Shown here piece by piece: positions 34,752 to 47,341 of a DNA stretch of 64,000 nucleotides. Numbering within the stretch: the first letter of the stretch is position 1; each line of letters starts with the position of its first letter. Position numbers and translations under genes: made by a program. The notes below the pieces were generated by a model. It did not search any database, was not told the origin of the DNA, and saw only the letters and a list, made by a program, of their open reading frames with translations. The stretch spans positions 38,049,035 through 38,113,034 of the forward strand of contig NW_024609884.1 of NCBI RefSeq assembly GCF_016920785.2. The letters are read 5' to 3'. Origin of the DNA: Ixodes scapularis. Its lineage: Eukaryota > Arthropoda > Arachnida > Ixodida > Ixodidae.

Positions 34752-34901
34752 ATAAAAGTAGAAGCCACCGACGGTCAAATAAACTTGGACCCGCTTGAGG
34801 AAGAAGGGTTTCCCTTCGAAACGTCGTGGTTTCTGTATAACTTATACATGTTGAATTAAACCTTCCAAGTTTGTTTGACCCACGGTGGCTTCTACTTTTA
34901 T
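34752..34901 (+). mobile_element. Probable Penelope-like element fragment with hammerhead-like motif
   Basis: Inverted arms TAAAAGTAGAAGCCACCG and its complement (34753-34787 and 34864-34901) enclose about 75 bases. The core at 34794-34832 contains TTGAGGA, a stem AAGGG/CCCTT with a three-base loop, and CGAAAC. That is the order of a hammerhead ribozyme core (CUGANGA, stem II, GAAA). Penelope-like elements are known to carry hammerhead motifs in their terminal repeats. The first core base is T where C is required, and I find no proper NUH cleavage site, so the copy is probably inactive. Flanking TA tracts suggest the target sequence. Confidence 0.5.
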
Positions 34902-34939
34902 ATATATATATATATATATATGACTTCATTTCGACATGA

Positions 34940-36340
34940 TGAGCAAGTCGCGTGCTATAAGAGGGTCAGCCGGTGCAGGAAGTTTTCAAGTGAATCTGAA
35001 TTAGTGATGCTGGGGTGAAGGCTATTCCAATCGGTATAGTTAGTGGGAAAAAAACGATTTTTAAAGCAATTTATGCGGACCTGGAAATTGTTTATGTATC
35101 TTAGGTGTGAAGCTCTAGTGTTAGTTCTAATGGAGAAGCTAAACATGTTGCCTGTGTTGATGTGAAGGCTGTCCGTGATGATCTGAAAGAGAGTTTTCAG
35201 CCTGTCAGTTATCGTGCGGTGGGAGAGAGGAGTCAAGGTTGTTTGTTCCATTAATGATGTCGGCGAATCGTACCGCCCATATTTATTAAAAATAAATCTC
35301 AGGTCCTTTCCCTGCAATATTAAAACTTTTTTCTATATTGACGACTGCTTAGGGGTCCCAGACGACGCGTGCGTATTACAGTGTTGGCCTAATGAACGTT
35401 TTATATGCTAGTAATTTAACTTCAGGGGTTGCGAATTTAAGTGATCGTTTTAGTTTCCAGAGTTTGTTTGTAGCTTTGGAGGTAACAGAAGCAATGCGGG
35501 AGTTCCATGACAAGTTGTTCGAAATGGGAATTCCCAGATGCTTGTACTCTGAGACGCTGTTAGGTGTGTGTTCGTCTACGCTGTAGCTAAAAAGGTGAGG
35601 GTATTTCTTTAGTGTTATGGACATAGTTACACACTTGTAGGGGTTCAAATTAATTTGCCAAGACCTGCACCACGAGGCAACCTTAGAAAGACACATGTTT
35701 ACTTTGAGCTGGTCATCAGGGGAATCAATGATGTTATATAGAATAAAATAATCAGCAAAGAATTTGATATTTACATCAATATCTGAACATGAGTCGTTAA
35801 TGAATAGTAAAAATAATAGTGGTGACAGACGAGAATCCTGTGGCACACCGGATGTAACACTGCATCTATTCGAAGCAGAACCACCAAAAAAAAAACAAAT
35901 TGCAGCCTATTTGTCAGAAATGCGTGTAGCTAATTTAAGATTTGGTCATTTTTAATATAGTATGAAGCTTCTGTAACAGCTTAGTATGCGAGACAACATC
36001 ACAAGCCTTAGCCAGATCTAACAAATATAACATCCACCTGTTTCTTTTTATTTAGCACGGAAGCAAAATCATGGACAGTAAGTAAGAGCTGTGTGGATGT
36101 CGAGTAGCCCCCTCTAAATCTGTGTTTGACTTAGTATTTGATGTTAGTCTAGAAAGCTAGTGATATGCTTCCCAATTACTATGTTCGAGCATTTTGCAGC
36201 ACTGAGATGTGATTGAAATAGGACGATAGTTTGACAGATCGGTTTCTTTGCCCTTCTTGTGAATTCGTTGTATTTTAACTATTATCCAAATTCTGCATTT
36301 GAGAGAGATTTTTCAAAAATGACACACAAATATTTCGCTA
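34940..36340 (-). pseudogene. Degenerate LINE RT
   Basis: Read on the minus strand, from 36340 downward: a KAxDVVSHTKLLQKL block, corresponding to DFSKAFDxVSHxxLL (about 35955-36010). Next is PQDSRLSPLLFLLFIND in place of the PQGSVLGPLLF motif (about 35800-35846), then FADY instead of FADD (about 35745). After that come a long intact C-terminal part to 35376 and a C-terminal block ending DWNSLHPSI (about 35010). Frameshifts separate these pieces near 35880 and 35345. The active-site change and frameshifts mark it as dead. It resembles the intact element at 3396-5219 in layout. Confidence 0.88.
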
Positions 36341-36942
36341 TCCATGGAGCAGACCGCTTCAAGAATGCATCGCACGATTAAGCCGGACTATTTCTAAATT
36401 TCCATCGTATCTCTTTTAGCTGCCTTCAGCTTCCCCCATTTCCCCAAGCGGGGTCGCGATTTGCCCCGTAGATCAAGCCGCATCTCTGTCAGCTTCCCCG
36501 TTCCTTTTTTTGTTCCTCAAAACAAAAAGAAGCTGTCATTGTTTGAGACCGAAGCAATCTGCTTTTTGATTAGACGGTACAATGAAAGCGACGTGGCTCC
36601 CGTGCACCTTCAGTGCTAGACAAAAGATATGCACGCGCACTTCTGGTGTCCGTTGACAGAAATTTGAATAGCAACAGGGACTTTATTAGACACAGACTTT
36701 TCGGGAAGAGGCTTTATTTCTTCAAATATGAACACACTACAATCGTGTTTTTTTTTTTCTTTGTGTGTGTGCGTGTGTGTGTGTGTGTTTTTAAAGGGCG
36801 CCGCCATCTTGAGATTAGCGGCACCGACAACGCCGTCTAGTGGCTTAAAACTTGAAATATCGGCTCGTTGTGGCAGCCTCGCTGTCTGGGTAGGCAAAGG
36901 TGTGGATAGGAGGAACATAGACTTGACTATGAGTATGGTGGG
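36341..36942. other. Spacer with (GT)n microsatellite
   Basis: A (GT)n tract lies at about 36764-36788 after a T-run. No gene is supported. Confidence 0.5.
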
Positions 36943-37252
36943 TACACTCTAAGAAATGTCTGCGCGTCTACTTACCCGCAAAACACTCAAAAAGCCAATC
37001 TCTGCGATTACGACATCGGCTCAGCGAATTTTAAGGGGGAACATCCGTTTAGAACTAAAAAGGAAGCCTGCTCTGTGGCATTACGCAATGCAAAGCATTA
37101 TGCTTGCATTTCGTAATGCCACAGAGCAGACTTAATTTTGAGGTCCAAACAGATGTTCCGCCTCATTCGCTCAGCTGATTTCGTAGATCGCAGAGACTGG
37201 CTCTTTGAGTGTTTTGCGGGTAAGTAGACTCGCAGGAATTTCTTAGAGCGTA
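36943..37252. repeat. Foldback MITE, family CACTCTAAG, copy 1
   Basis: The left end CACTCTAAGAAATG and right end TTTCTTAGAGCG are inverted, and the outermost bases are TA on both sides, as for TA-targeting MITEs. The arms pair over about 140 bp (GTCTACTTACCCGCAAAACA, CGCTCAGC, GCTCTGTGGCATTACG) with a central loop of about 25 bases at 37087-37110. It encodes nothing. A second copy is at 51177-51546. Confidence 0.85.
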
Positions 37253-37329
37253 TGGCTGGAACTTATAATATTCCCATTTACAATGGTGAAGGCCGAGAGA
37301 GAGAGAAAAAAAGGAAATTCCGTAACATT

Positions 37330-38480
37330 CGTTTTTGGAGTAAGTGCTATTAGTATCTGTTGCCGTGGTTGTACCCCAAACCAGGTTGCGGTAACTTGAA
37401 TAAGCAAAAAATATAGATTTTTATAGTAATACTTTAAGTGATCTCGGAAAGATATATCGATTCTGGCATGCCAGACCTATAACCTTTGCTAATTCATTTT
37501 ATAAATACTCAATATGATGGTTCCATGACATTTTTTTGTTAAAACACAACGACAAGCGTTTTGAATGAGTCAACCAATTGAATCCGTCCTAATGGAGAAA
37601 TAACTTTATTTTTCGTCCTAAATATTATGGCTATTGTTTTATTGGTATTTATTTTTAAAGCGTTTCTGTCGGTCCATACTCCTGATCTATCTAGTACTGT
37701 GTTGGCCATAGATGTAAGTTGAGGGGCCTCATCAGCAGTAAAAAACAAAAGCGTCGTATCGTCAGCATATATAACAAATTTAGTTGTCTGGTCAATGTTC
37801 ACAAATCATTAACTTAAACGTTAAAAAGAAAAGGTCTTAAAATACGGCCTTGACGTAACGGCCGATATGACCGTTTTTAGTGTGGAAATGAAATTATCAC
37901 AACAAACGTATTGTTTGCGGTTTCCAAGGTAGGATTGAAGAAGAGATAATTCTTCTCCGCGAATTCCATAATATTCCAACTTTTTTAACAATAACTCATG
38001 ATTTTAAAAAAAAAATCAAAAGCCTGAGTAAATACCAAGTACTAGTTTTCGTTTCTCGAGATTTCTTGAAATAAATTCCTTCTCTTCAAGTAAGGCGAAT
38101 TCAGTTGATTGATACTTGCTAAATCCAAACTGGTATCTCTTAATTAGCTTATGTTTGTCAAAAAAGTTTGACAAGCGGGTATGAATAACTTTTTCAAGTC
38201 CCTTTGAAAAGACTAGCAGTATTGACACAGGTCTATAGTTATTTATGTCATTCCTATCTCCCTCCTTGTGCTGAACGGAAACCTTGACTGCTCGCATACG
38301 CACAGGAAATATTCCTGTCGATAAGCGCAAGTTGAAAATACGCGTTACATAATCTGTTATAATGTCGAGAACACGTTTTACTGGCTTAATCTGGATATCA
38401 TCTACATCTCTACTCCAAGTGTTTTTTTTTTCAATTCATAAACACCGAAAACACCTCGGTATCAATAACCGGATCTAGAA
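37330..38480 (-). pseudogene. Degenerate LINE RT with intact YADD
   Basis: On the minus strand: a linker with DVDDIQIKPVKRVLDIIT (about 38370-38420), then LRLSTGIFPVRM, GDRNDINNYRPVSIL (about 38215-38265) and KYQSTEFALLEE. An interruption near 38000-37805 removes the FxDxxKAFD and PQGS region. After it, FVIYADDTTLLF at about 37760 keeps the catalytic Asp pair. Scraps of the C-terminal region (YSGMPESIYLSE-like) continue to about 37330. Stops and frameshifts are present. It matches the Jockey/CR1 group, like the relic at 11.1-13.0 kb. Confidence 0.85.
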
Positions 38481-41113
38481 AAACATAGCACACAGATACC
38501 CATAGCTTCGGCTTCATTGCCAAGAAAAGTTGTCCCCAAGTATAATGACAGGGCATCACCTTGCATCCTCGAAAGAACGAGGACAAAGGCGGTGGAGTGT
38601 TTTTACTGAGTTTCCACAACGAAGGAATATATGAACAGTTTAGAGAGAAGCTGAAGCGGTTCGTGTATTCGACTAAAATCACTTAAATCGTTTTCATTTC
38701 GCCTGCACGATCACGAGTATCGAGATTATTTTCCCATTTGGTGCACGGAGGCTTCAAAAAAAGTATTTTCTAAGTATCGCTCAAGCCCCTCCTTCCCGGA
38801 GCGTGACGTCATATTAGGAGCTTTCGGAATCTCCGCTCTCGCGTATCTTCACTGCCTATCAAAGCTATGCACGCGCACTCTTGCTATTTTCAAAAAGGTG
38901 AAAAGAAAAAAAAAAAAAAAGGCGTAACGACTGGTGTCGGTGCGAGGGAATATACCTGGCAAGCTTGCAATTGCACGCGCTTTCCACACGAGCGACACGA
39001 GCTTGGTGGCCGAAAGATGCTTTTATGACATAACGACTTGTCGGAGGGTTTTCGTGTTTTCTCTGGTTTAGTTACATCTTCGGGAAAACGAACGTGATAT
39101 TCAGATTCATGGGATAAAAAAACTCTGGAATTCACCTCTAACTCGTTTTTTCAAAGAAACTCTTCAGCTCCCTTTTAATGTAGTCCATGCAGGTAAGCTC
39201 TGGGTGTTTAATAGCTGCATCTTGATTGGTCGCACGTAGACGTTTTCATATCCTTCACATGCCATGGAGTAATAAAATACCGTGCAGTGATAACCAAATC
39301 GGAGCACCGGCACCGGGCTGGAATCGGTCCGCTTGCCTTAGACGAAGTAGTCGGGGGCATAAACGTGACGATAAGTCTCATACGAATCCCTCGCGATGCC
39401 CGCTCACAATCGACTGACGTTATAAATAAGAACCCTTGGGGAACATGTGGATCTCAATAACATTGCAGCCACACTCGCGCTACAGCTCGTTGTGCTCATC
39501 GCACACATTCCGCGAATGCTTTTATGCTAATTAATATTATTTGTGCACCCGACGATGACGCAGTGATAGCCAGATGACCGTAGATTTTACGTAAATTGTA
39601 ACACGATAAAAACAAACGCTCGGAACTAACTGACGCCCGACGTCCGTCGCAACGCCTTTACGTTCGTATCCTTGGCTGTTGCATACCCTCTGTCAGCGGG
39701 CAATCCAAAGATGCACCGGGTCGAGGATTCATCAGTTGCGCGCTGAACGTTTTTGCATCAAGGACTACATTCTCCCTTGTGCACCCTTGCACAAAAAAAA
39801 ACCAAAAAAAAAAAACGTTCTGCAACTGTAGTGTTTCCACATTTGGAGAAGGGAAGTATCTTTCAGAAACGCCTGTGTCTAATAAAGTCTGATGCTATTC
39901 AAATTTCTCTCAGTGTTTTTACTGTGTTTATGCGAAATATTTTAAGTGCGTTCAAAATCACCCCAGAAGATTGTACCAAAATAGTACCCCCCCCCCCCCC
40001 CCCTTCCCCCCACTTCTTTGTAATGCCCCCTAATTCCTGAGTGTATTGAGAAAAAAAGTTGTGATTAAAAAAAGACGAGAGAAAAAAAGACGTCTATTTT
40101 TTTGCGGGGCCCAAAGTGAGCCAATAAGAAAAAAACCTAGCGCGTAACGAGGCCCAGGTTTTATTGTGAGCAAAACCACGACCTGTCCTCCCACTATGGG
40201 AATCAGGCTTCGAACTCTGTCTTCCAGCGAAGGTCGCGTTCTTGGACTACAAGATTATCCGGGCCGTGTTGTTTTCAATAAACACGAGAGATTTCATGCT
40301 TCCGAGCTCATAGGCTCACCAAAGACGTCATCGCCGAGTTCCGCTTGCCCTGCGCTGCCAAGTCAGTCTTGTCTCAAGTGCAAGTCACATGGTTGGTCAT
40401 ACTTATTGATGTAGTTGTCAATTTCGTTAATGGCCGATTCACAGGACGCACTGATCCGAGGACGGATTGATCACGTGACGACGTGTCCGTCTCCCAAGCG
40501 CATCCACACGAGGGAGACGACGAGCAGACGCCTGCGAGGACGGACCGAACCTGTTCGCCAGCTCGGAGTGCCGCGAAACTCCAACATCGCACCGTGGCAC
40601 CCTTGTCCTAGAGAGAAATATATACGTATGGTACCGGAGATAAAGAATCGTACGCCGTCGTTACGCACAGATCGAGATAGAACATCGCGATAGGCTTCGC
40701 GCAAAGCGACACTAGCTTCACTAACCCAAGGCATGACATTTCCACAGGCATGGTCCTGCTCGACAAGGTTTCGGCGTGAAAGCGACGAAGTTCTGGGCTC
40801 GCGGAGGGGCGTTTGGAGATACCTTCGCGTACTCTGCCCTTGTGCACAACACTCAAGCACACCACAGCCACAAGAAAGGTCTTGCTTGGTGAAAGGCTGA
40901 CTGGACGTGCAAGGATTATCGCGGCGTGCTAGACGAGTTTTTGTCGGAAGCTTATTGACACGGATCCGGTGGAGTACCAGAACCGGCGTAGCGACAGCCG
41001 GACAAGGTTTCTGCAGTTTCTTTCACGCGCGGAACCAAGAATAGCGCGACAGAACCAATCAGCAAACGCACAAAACATAACGATGCGCCATATTTGTTTC
41101 AATCGTCGGAAAA
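38481..41113. other. Stretch without confirmed genes
   Basis: A minus-strand open segment at about 38930-39130 has a somewhat coding-like composition with cysteines (SCRSCGKRVQLQAC) and ends at CCAG/GTATAT, which could be a donor. No good acceptor precedes it. A C17 run lies at 39987-40003. The region 40150-40960 is GC-rich with overlapping frames of up to 129 codons and no recognisable domain. Confidence 0.35.
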
Positions 41114-41555
41114 CACATAACTATGGTGCCTGGATCGCGTCTTCGACTGGTGTGTTTAGCGTCCTATCCCGCCCATACATCAAAAGTGGTCCCAAAGTGG
41201 CAGCAAATGACGTCACAGAAGCCGGAGTGTCATGCTGTTGCCTGTCGCGATCCTGGTGGTTGGCCGTAGAAATACTGGCGAAAAGCATGAGCGAACGCGA
41301 GTGTCGCTGTCGTCACGGCGTCCCAGGCGTCCCAACTTCCGGCTGCTCTAGCTTCCGTGAACTGTCACAGTGGAGAGCGACCTGCAGCAGAACAGGCGTC
41401 TGCTATTTGTACCACAACAGTTGAGACGCCGTCAGGGTCGCGACCGGCGACAGCATGACACTTCTATGACGTCATCAGGCGGAAATCGAGGGACCACTTT
41501 TTTGGCCGCGGTAAACACACCAGTCGGAGATGCGTTGCAGGCACCATAACATAAC
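41114..41555. repeat. Foldback element with CRE-like sites in both arms
   Basis: The left arm (41114-41250) and right arm (41430-41555) are inverted copies sharing ACTATGGTGCCTG, GACTGGTGTGTTTA, AAAGTGGTCCC and GTGTCATGCTGT. The spacer is about 180 bp. Each arm carries a perfect TGACGTCA palindrome (41208-41215 and 41467-41474), the consensus cAMP-response element. No transposase is encoded and no clear target duplication is visible. Confidence 0.8.
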
Positions 41556-41759
41556 CAAGAAAACATTGAACCGTTGCCAGACTAAACGCTTTTCAGTCAA
41601 TCTCCCGCCAAAACTTCGCGAGTGAAAAGGCGCTCGAATTTATATTAAGTCCGCGCGTCCGCGGACGAGGCGCGGTTCGCAGGAATCGGATGACGTGAAG
41701 GGCTCGTGGTAAACGGTCAGCGGACGAAAATCGCGATTCGGTCCGTCGTGTGAATCAGC
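41556..41759. other. Spacer without features
   Basis: GC-rich around 41640-41720. Nothing supportable. Confidence 0.4.
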
Positions 41760-43080
41760 TATAACGAGCACGACACGTTAATTGTTTGAGGCCATCATTT
41801 TTACAGATGTATTATGTCACCTGGACAGCTGTAATCTCATTTGTAGAAATCAGCATGACTTTAAAACGTCGCTCTCAATGACAGCTATACTCAACCAACC
41901 TTCGACTTTGACGAAAACAATTCTTGAGAGGAGAAAAACTTATGTCATATATTTAGACTTTTCAAAGGCATCTGATAAGGGATCGCATTCAAGACTGTTT
42001 CCAAGACTTTCGAGCATACTCAAAAACAAAATTTTAAATGGAATGACTTCATATTTATTACACACAAGCCAATACGTTAAATACAATAAAGGTAACTAGC
42101 AAGCTTTCAGTCACGTTGGAAGTACCTCTGGGCTCGTTATTAGACCTCTTGTTTTGGCTTAAATTCACGACATAGTAATGACCATTAATATTCCATTCAG
42201 ATTTTTTGCGAATGACTGCGTCATATATCATAATATAAGAAAAACATGGACAATATTAAGTTACAGGAAGAACTCGTTGCGATACTAGTTTGGACAAAAA
42301 AATGACAAATGAAACCAAATTTTGATAAAGTCGTGATGACAATCTCGTGTAACAAAAAAAAAGCGTTCGCTTTGATGAAACACTTGACGGACGACCAATG
42401 ATGCTAGTAAACGAATACAAGTGTCTAAGACCTTTCTTTAATTATACACTGAACTCGAACCAGTATTTGGACGCAATCATCGATAAAGCCAGAGGCACGG
42501 AGAAGAAAATTAATTGAGAAAAAAATTGCACGGAGAAGAAAATTAATCTGTACGGAAAATAAGCATGTCGCCTGCATGAGTTTGGGTACACAAGTGTTAC
42601 AATATTCCAGTTCAGTGTGGTGCCCTTTCACCAAATATGGCATTAATGAACTAAAGAGTATTCAATGTTAGTTGCATGACTTTCTGTTCATAGCTTCAGC
42701 ATGGAATTTTGTCTATAAAGTTGTAAGAGTCCAGCCAACAAACGTAACAGACGAGAGCGAGTATTGGTACACCAAAAATTTTCTAGAGCATCCTAAGCAG
42801 CACCCTCTGGATCGAAAGTTCTAATTATTTCAAACCATTATCATCCGGGTCTCTACGACTAAACTGGCCCAGGACATTTAGACAGTGTACAGTTTCAAGA
42901 ACGACTGTTTTCGATATTCTTTCTTTCCTCGGGCAGTTCACTCCTGGAACAAACTAACAAACGATATGTCTCTTAATTTAATTTTTAGTTGTTGCAACCG
43001 CGCATTTTGTTCCTTCATTTTGTAACCGCTCCTGCTACGGCTCCTTTGGGGGAGCTGTTAGTATTCCTATCATAAACAGA
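41760..43080 (+). pseudogene. Degenerate LINE RT
   Basis: The first part (41782-42099) is open and encodes RT motifs: RNQHDFKTSLSM (a QHGFRxxxS-like block), then VIYLDFSKASDKGSH in place of DFSKAFDxVxH. Downstream, VTLEVPLGSLL replaces SGVPQGSVLGPLL at about 42110. A corrupted FxND site follows near 42205. The C-terminal block with HSWNKLTNDM lies at about 42940. Stops and frameshifts are frequent after 42100. The 3' end lies near 43080. The family is CR1/L2/Jockey-group. Confidence 0.85.
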
Positions 43081-44761
43081 TAACAAAAACGTTTAACGTT
43101 TTCAACTGACGATACCTGTTTTCACAGGGGCTCGTCTGTAAAAATGTGCCACATATTGAAAGACGCTGTTATCCCTTTGACGGTGACTTCCTACCACTTG
43201 CATTTTGCGAATCTACAAAAGTAGAACGACATAAGATATGTCATTGATTGATTGTTTTTGTAACAGGAGTTCTAGATCGCACACAGACTTTCCGCTTGAC
43301 TGGTGGACCAGATGGTGAGGGCGCATGTGCGGAACAAAAAAAAAAAAATACTTCACTAGTACGCTTTTTTTTTAATTTATCATGAGCGGTATTACTTTTT
43401 TTTTTCTTTCAAAAAGGTCATGGTGTCATCTGTGGAAAAAGGTGACACTGACTTCTTTCAGTATTTGATGTTCAGTGCATACATCTATTTATTTCCGTAT
43501 GTCTGTGTTACACGTCCTGTCGACGCTTTAATTACTCATTATATACGTGCTGTCGTAATTTACGTTCTGCAAATGAGCAGGTATAACTGCACTGTTTTGG
43601 TAAACGCTTCGTGCTTTGTGTGGAGCCTACAGTGTTTATTTACACTCACGCATGAAATATAGTAATATATTGTTTGCGTATATTGAGCTCGTTTCCATCA
43701 CACGCCTTTAGTTACCTCAACAAGTCCTATTAGTGCCAACATTTGTACCCGACTCCCTGCCTTCCTAAAGATGGGTGGTAGGCAGTGTTGCTAAAGGAGA
43801 GAGATCTCTACATATTACATCCACAGTTCATTTAACAAGTGAACGACGGATTCACCAGGGTCCTGTGTAGTCGATAATTGAAATGTATGCAGCCTGAAAA
43901 TATTTGCAAATTATATATTTAAACAGTCACCCGTATGGCCACCAGCCGTTTGCCCTCGTCACCACTATCGCTAATACAGGATCTGTGTTGCAATAGAAAC
44001 TGCCTTTGCATAATTCACTTTAGATCGAATCACTGTCTTCCCTGTGCTTTTGTTTTATTCGTGGGATACTTTTAATTCAGACGGCAGTTCACTAAGAGGT
44101 TTCACATTTTCTGACAGTCAGTGTTGACATTTTCTGATAGTCGGTTCTAGAAACGTCATGTGGATTCATTATGAAATGTGCCGCGTACTGCGAAAGGGAC
44201 ACTGCGACTTTGAATTCTCTATAAAACTGTAAAATTAAAACAATAAGCCCGAAGATACGCTGAAGGGAATTGCGCACTTTAAGAGTAACCATAAAATATT
44301 CAACCGCTACGTGATGCATGCGCGAAGTATCTCCGGAAATTGGTGCTGGGAATGGCATTTTTCGATGGCGATTTGACGCAACGCACACTGCATACGATCT
44401 GCAGCGCGTGAGTAGGCTGATCCTGGGGTGAACTTTGGGTGAATTAGAGGAGGGGTAGTGAGATCAGGCGGCGACGCGCGCCATGCATTGCTGTGAAGCC
44501 TAGTGTGGAAAGGTTTTGATATACGAGGCGGAGCTGTGGGAGCATGGGCTGGAGGATCCGAGCGTTCCTAGGTCCTTCGGTGAGCAGGATGGGTTTGACG
44601 GTTTTGCAGAGCGCACTGGCCCCCGTTCAGATTTTCCCCCTGTGTTTTCTGTAGCTTATGTCTAATGAAGTGCAATGTCGAATCGACCACGACGACAACG
44701 ATGACCGTGACGACGACGACCACGTCTGTAGCGCAGCAAATGCAATCCGAAGTACGCGATG
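43081..44761. other. Stretch without supported genes
   Basis: Long A- and T-runs lie at 43336-43400. An open frame of 80 codons at 43420-43662 has a hydrophobic composition but no start context, splice sites or recognisable family. An ACGACG-type microsatellite occurs at about 44688-44730. Confidence 0.4.
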
Positions 44762-46233
44762 CTACATGGATGGATGCAGCTGAGCCCTTTGAATTGAGCG
44801 GCGACTTGCACCACCTAGCCTGTGTTTTCGTTTTTCTTTTTTCTTAACGTTTGTTTAAGATATAGTTATATATCTAGAGATTTATTCTTAAAAGCTATAT
44901 ACGATCCGTACGACGGAGGCTCCTCTAAGCAACCGGATGCCCACACCTTCCGCCCTACGAGTCGCCCGGAAGGGAATAAGAAAATACACATCCTTCCCTC
45001 GACCTATGCTACCAGTCAGATAATATATTCTTAGTTATCTCCACCTTCCCCTTGTGTATTTTCTACCTCACTATCCCTAAGTCCCAGTGCGTTTGTTAAA
45101 TTAGTCGTCGCCTCAGCTACTACAGAGCAAAGCCCCTTTCAATAGAGTATCAAGGGCTCAGCCATCTCCTCCTCCTCCACTCAAGCTCCACACACCGTAT
45201 CCACTTCCTGATATGTAGCTCTGTATGTCTTAGTCCGCAACACTCCCTGTCCTCACCTCGGACTAGGAGCCCCACCTAGAATTGCCGAAGATGATTTCCT
45301 AAGTAATGTCCTTCTTAAACGATCTGTACATTTCCAAGGCAGCTTTAGTTTGCATGCCTGTTTCCCATATTTTCCTTTAACTCTCTTCTAAAACTATGTA
45401 ACCCTATATTCCTTTAGCTCTCTTCTTAATCTTTATCTTCCCATCCGGCTCCGTGCTATTGCCCGTATAGTTTGATCTAAGTTTTCTAGTTCGCTTTTTC
45501 TATTTTGTATCGACGCTTCTCATAGGTAAATAGCTAAGAACGCTTCGTGCCCAACGGTCTCCCTCTATTTTGCTTCGCCTTTCCTCAAATTGGATCTCAC
45601 TGCTAGCTCCCCTGCCCTCGAATGAGGACTGTACCATATCACCCTGTACACCTTGGTTCGGTGTTTTGCCATGTGCTTCCAGAGCCAATCTATCTTCTCC
45701 ACGTTGCTTTATTTCTAGCCTTGTCTCGACGTCCAGTTTTATGCACAAAACTGCATTTGCAAAAGTCAGGCTCGGAACCATAACTCCTTGCCAAATCTCC
45801 CTTACCATCTCATACCTGTTATAGTTCCACAGTGCCCTATTTTTCATTACAGCTGCATTTCTGTTGCCCTTACCAGTTACACATTTTGCATGTTCATTGA
45901 GGTATTCTATACCCTCGTTATTCCATACTCCCAGATACTTGTATTTATCGACTAGCTCTACCTCTAATTTTTAAATCTTTAGCTCTGCAATTCCGTCATC
46001 ATTGAACCCATGACCGCTGATTTGTCACTACTGAATTCTAAGACTAACGTGTTGCCCTCTGCACCAGATATATTCATCAAAGACTGAAGCTCTATGTTGC
46101 GTTAATGTAGCAATTTGGGCCAATTGGTTCATGATCACCTAAAAAAGTGCTAAAAAACACAAGGACGAGGAAGTAGACCTACAAGAGCGCACTCGCAACT
46201 GGTTTTTATTTGTGAAAACTAATCATATATGTA

Positions 46234-46928
46234 GGGTGACCCAAGTCACCAGGCTCGATCAAAAATAGCCGTAAAAATCGACACCTACATGTAGCAATCT
46301 AAACTTTCACAGGTCAGTATTGTCTTGTAAAATGATAAGGCGTAGCTCTCTGTTGTAAAAAATAGGGCCAAGAAACTTGCCAGGGTCTACGGCGGGCGGC
46401 GACGCAGACGACCAACTCCAGTAGTGGGGTGTGTTTCGCGTTCGTATTGATAGATGGCGCTACCTCCTTATCGCCACTGCTCGTGACAACTGTGGTTTAT
46501 TAAAATGAACATAATCGTCTTGAAATGTACCTTTGGGTAAGAAATAAATGCGGACAATAAAAGCAAAACAAAGTAAGAAAAAACGCGTGTGCATAACGAC
46601 GGCGCTTTTGCTGCCAACCGATTTCGTCTCGTTGCGTCTGCTTTCTTTCGCTGGTCGGCTGCACCTTCGGGCGCTGCTCCCGATGCCGTCTATCAATACG
46701 AACACCAAACACACCCCGCTACTGGACTTGGTTGTCTGCGTCGCTGCCTGCCGTAGACCCTGGAAAGTTTCTTGGCCCTATTTTTTACAGAAAGAGAGCT
46801 TCGCTTTGTAATTTTACAAGGAAAAGGCGGCCTGTGAAATTCACATTTGGCGAAAAGTTTAGATTGCTACGTGCAGGCGTCGATTTTAACGGTCCATTTT
46901 AGATCGAGCCTGGTGAGTTGGGTCACCC
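46234..46928. mobile_element. Foldback element nested in the Penelope-like dimer
   Basis: It begins GGGTGACCCAAGTCACC and ends GGTGAGTTGGGTCACCC, 695 bp apart. The arms (about 46234-46455 and 46680-46928) are inverted, sharing AGGCTCGATC, GTAGCAATCTAAACTTT, AATAGGGCCAAGAAACTT and CGTATTGATAGA. The flanks are TATGTA (46228-46233) and TATATA (46929-46934). Comparison with the uninterrupted right half of the host dimer shows that removing the element plus six bases restores TATGTATAGCTTTG. That implies a 6-bp duplication with one change, or a TA duplication plus slippage. The central 230 bp encodes no recognisable protein. Confidence 0.85.
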
Positions 46929-47122
46929 TATATATAGCTTTGAACTAACAGATAATCTCTCCTAAGTTCTGTGTAACCCCCGCAACAAGAAGGAATACTC
47001 ATTCACCGATAAGGAAAGGGACGTATCGCTTATGCATTTTTCGCCCTTTGCCTGGATCTCGAGGGCCCTCATGCAGTTCTCTAGAAACCCTATCTGGGTA
47101 TCTAGCCTGAAACCTGGTGTCG

Positions 47123-47314
47123 TCAAATGACGGGGCAGATGGGCAACGACTGCAGTGAGTGGCAAGATGTCCCGATGGGGTGGCCTAGATTTATCGCCGC
47201 GGCGTGTTCACGTGCACGATCATTGAAGCATCTTCCCGTCTGGCCGATATAAGACGAGTCGCATGATTTTGAAATTTTGTAGACAACCCGTAGCACATTC
47301 CCTGTACCAGGCAC
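47123..47314 (-). pseudogene. GIY-YIG endonuclease fragment, minus copy
   Basis: The frame contains VVYKISKSCDSSYIGQTGRC and then FNDRAREHA. This is the VVY...YIGQTGR pattern of the GIY-YIG nuclease domain found at the C-terminus of Penelope-like proteins, where it nicks the target for reverse transcription. The reading stops at the plus-strand position 47123. The rest of the endonuclease and the RT domain are absent, so this is a C-terminal remnant. It differs from the plus copy by several substitutions (for example KISKS against EIPIS). Confidence 0.8.
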
Positions 47315-47341
47315 CGCACAAAATACACGGAGTGTACTACG

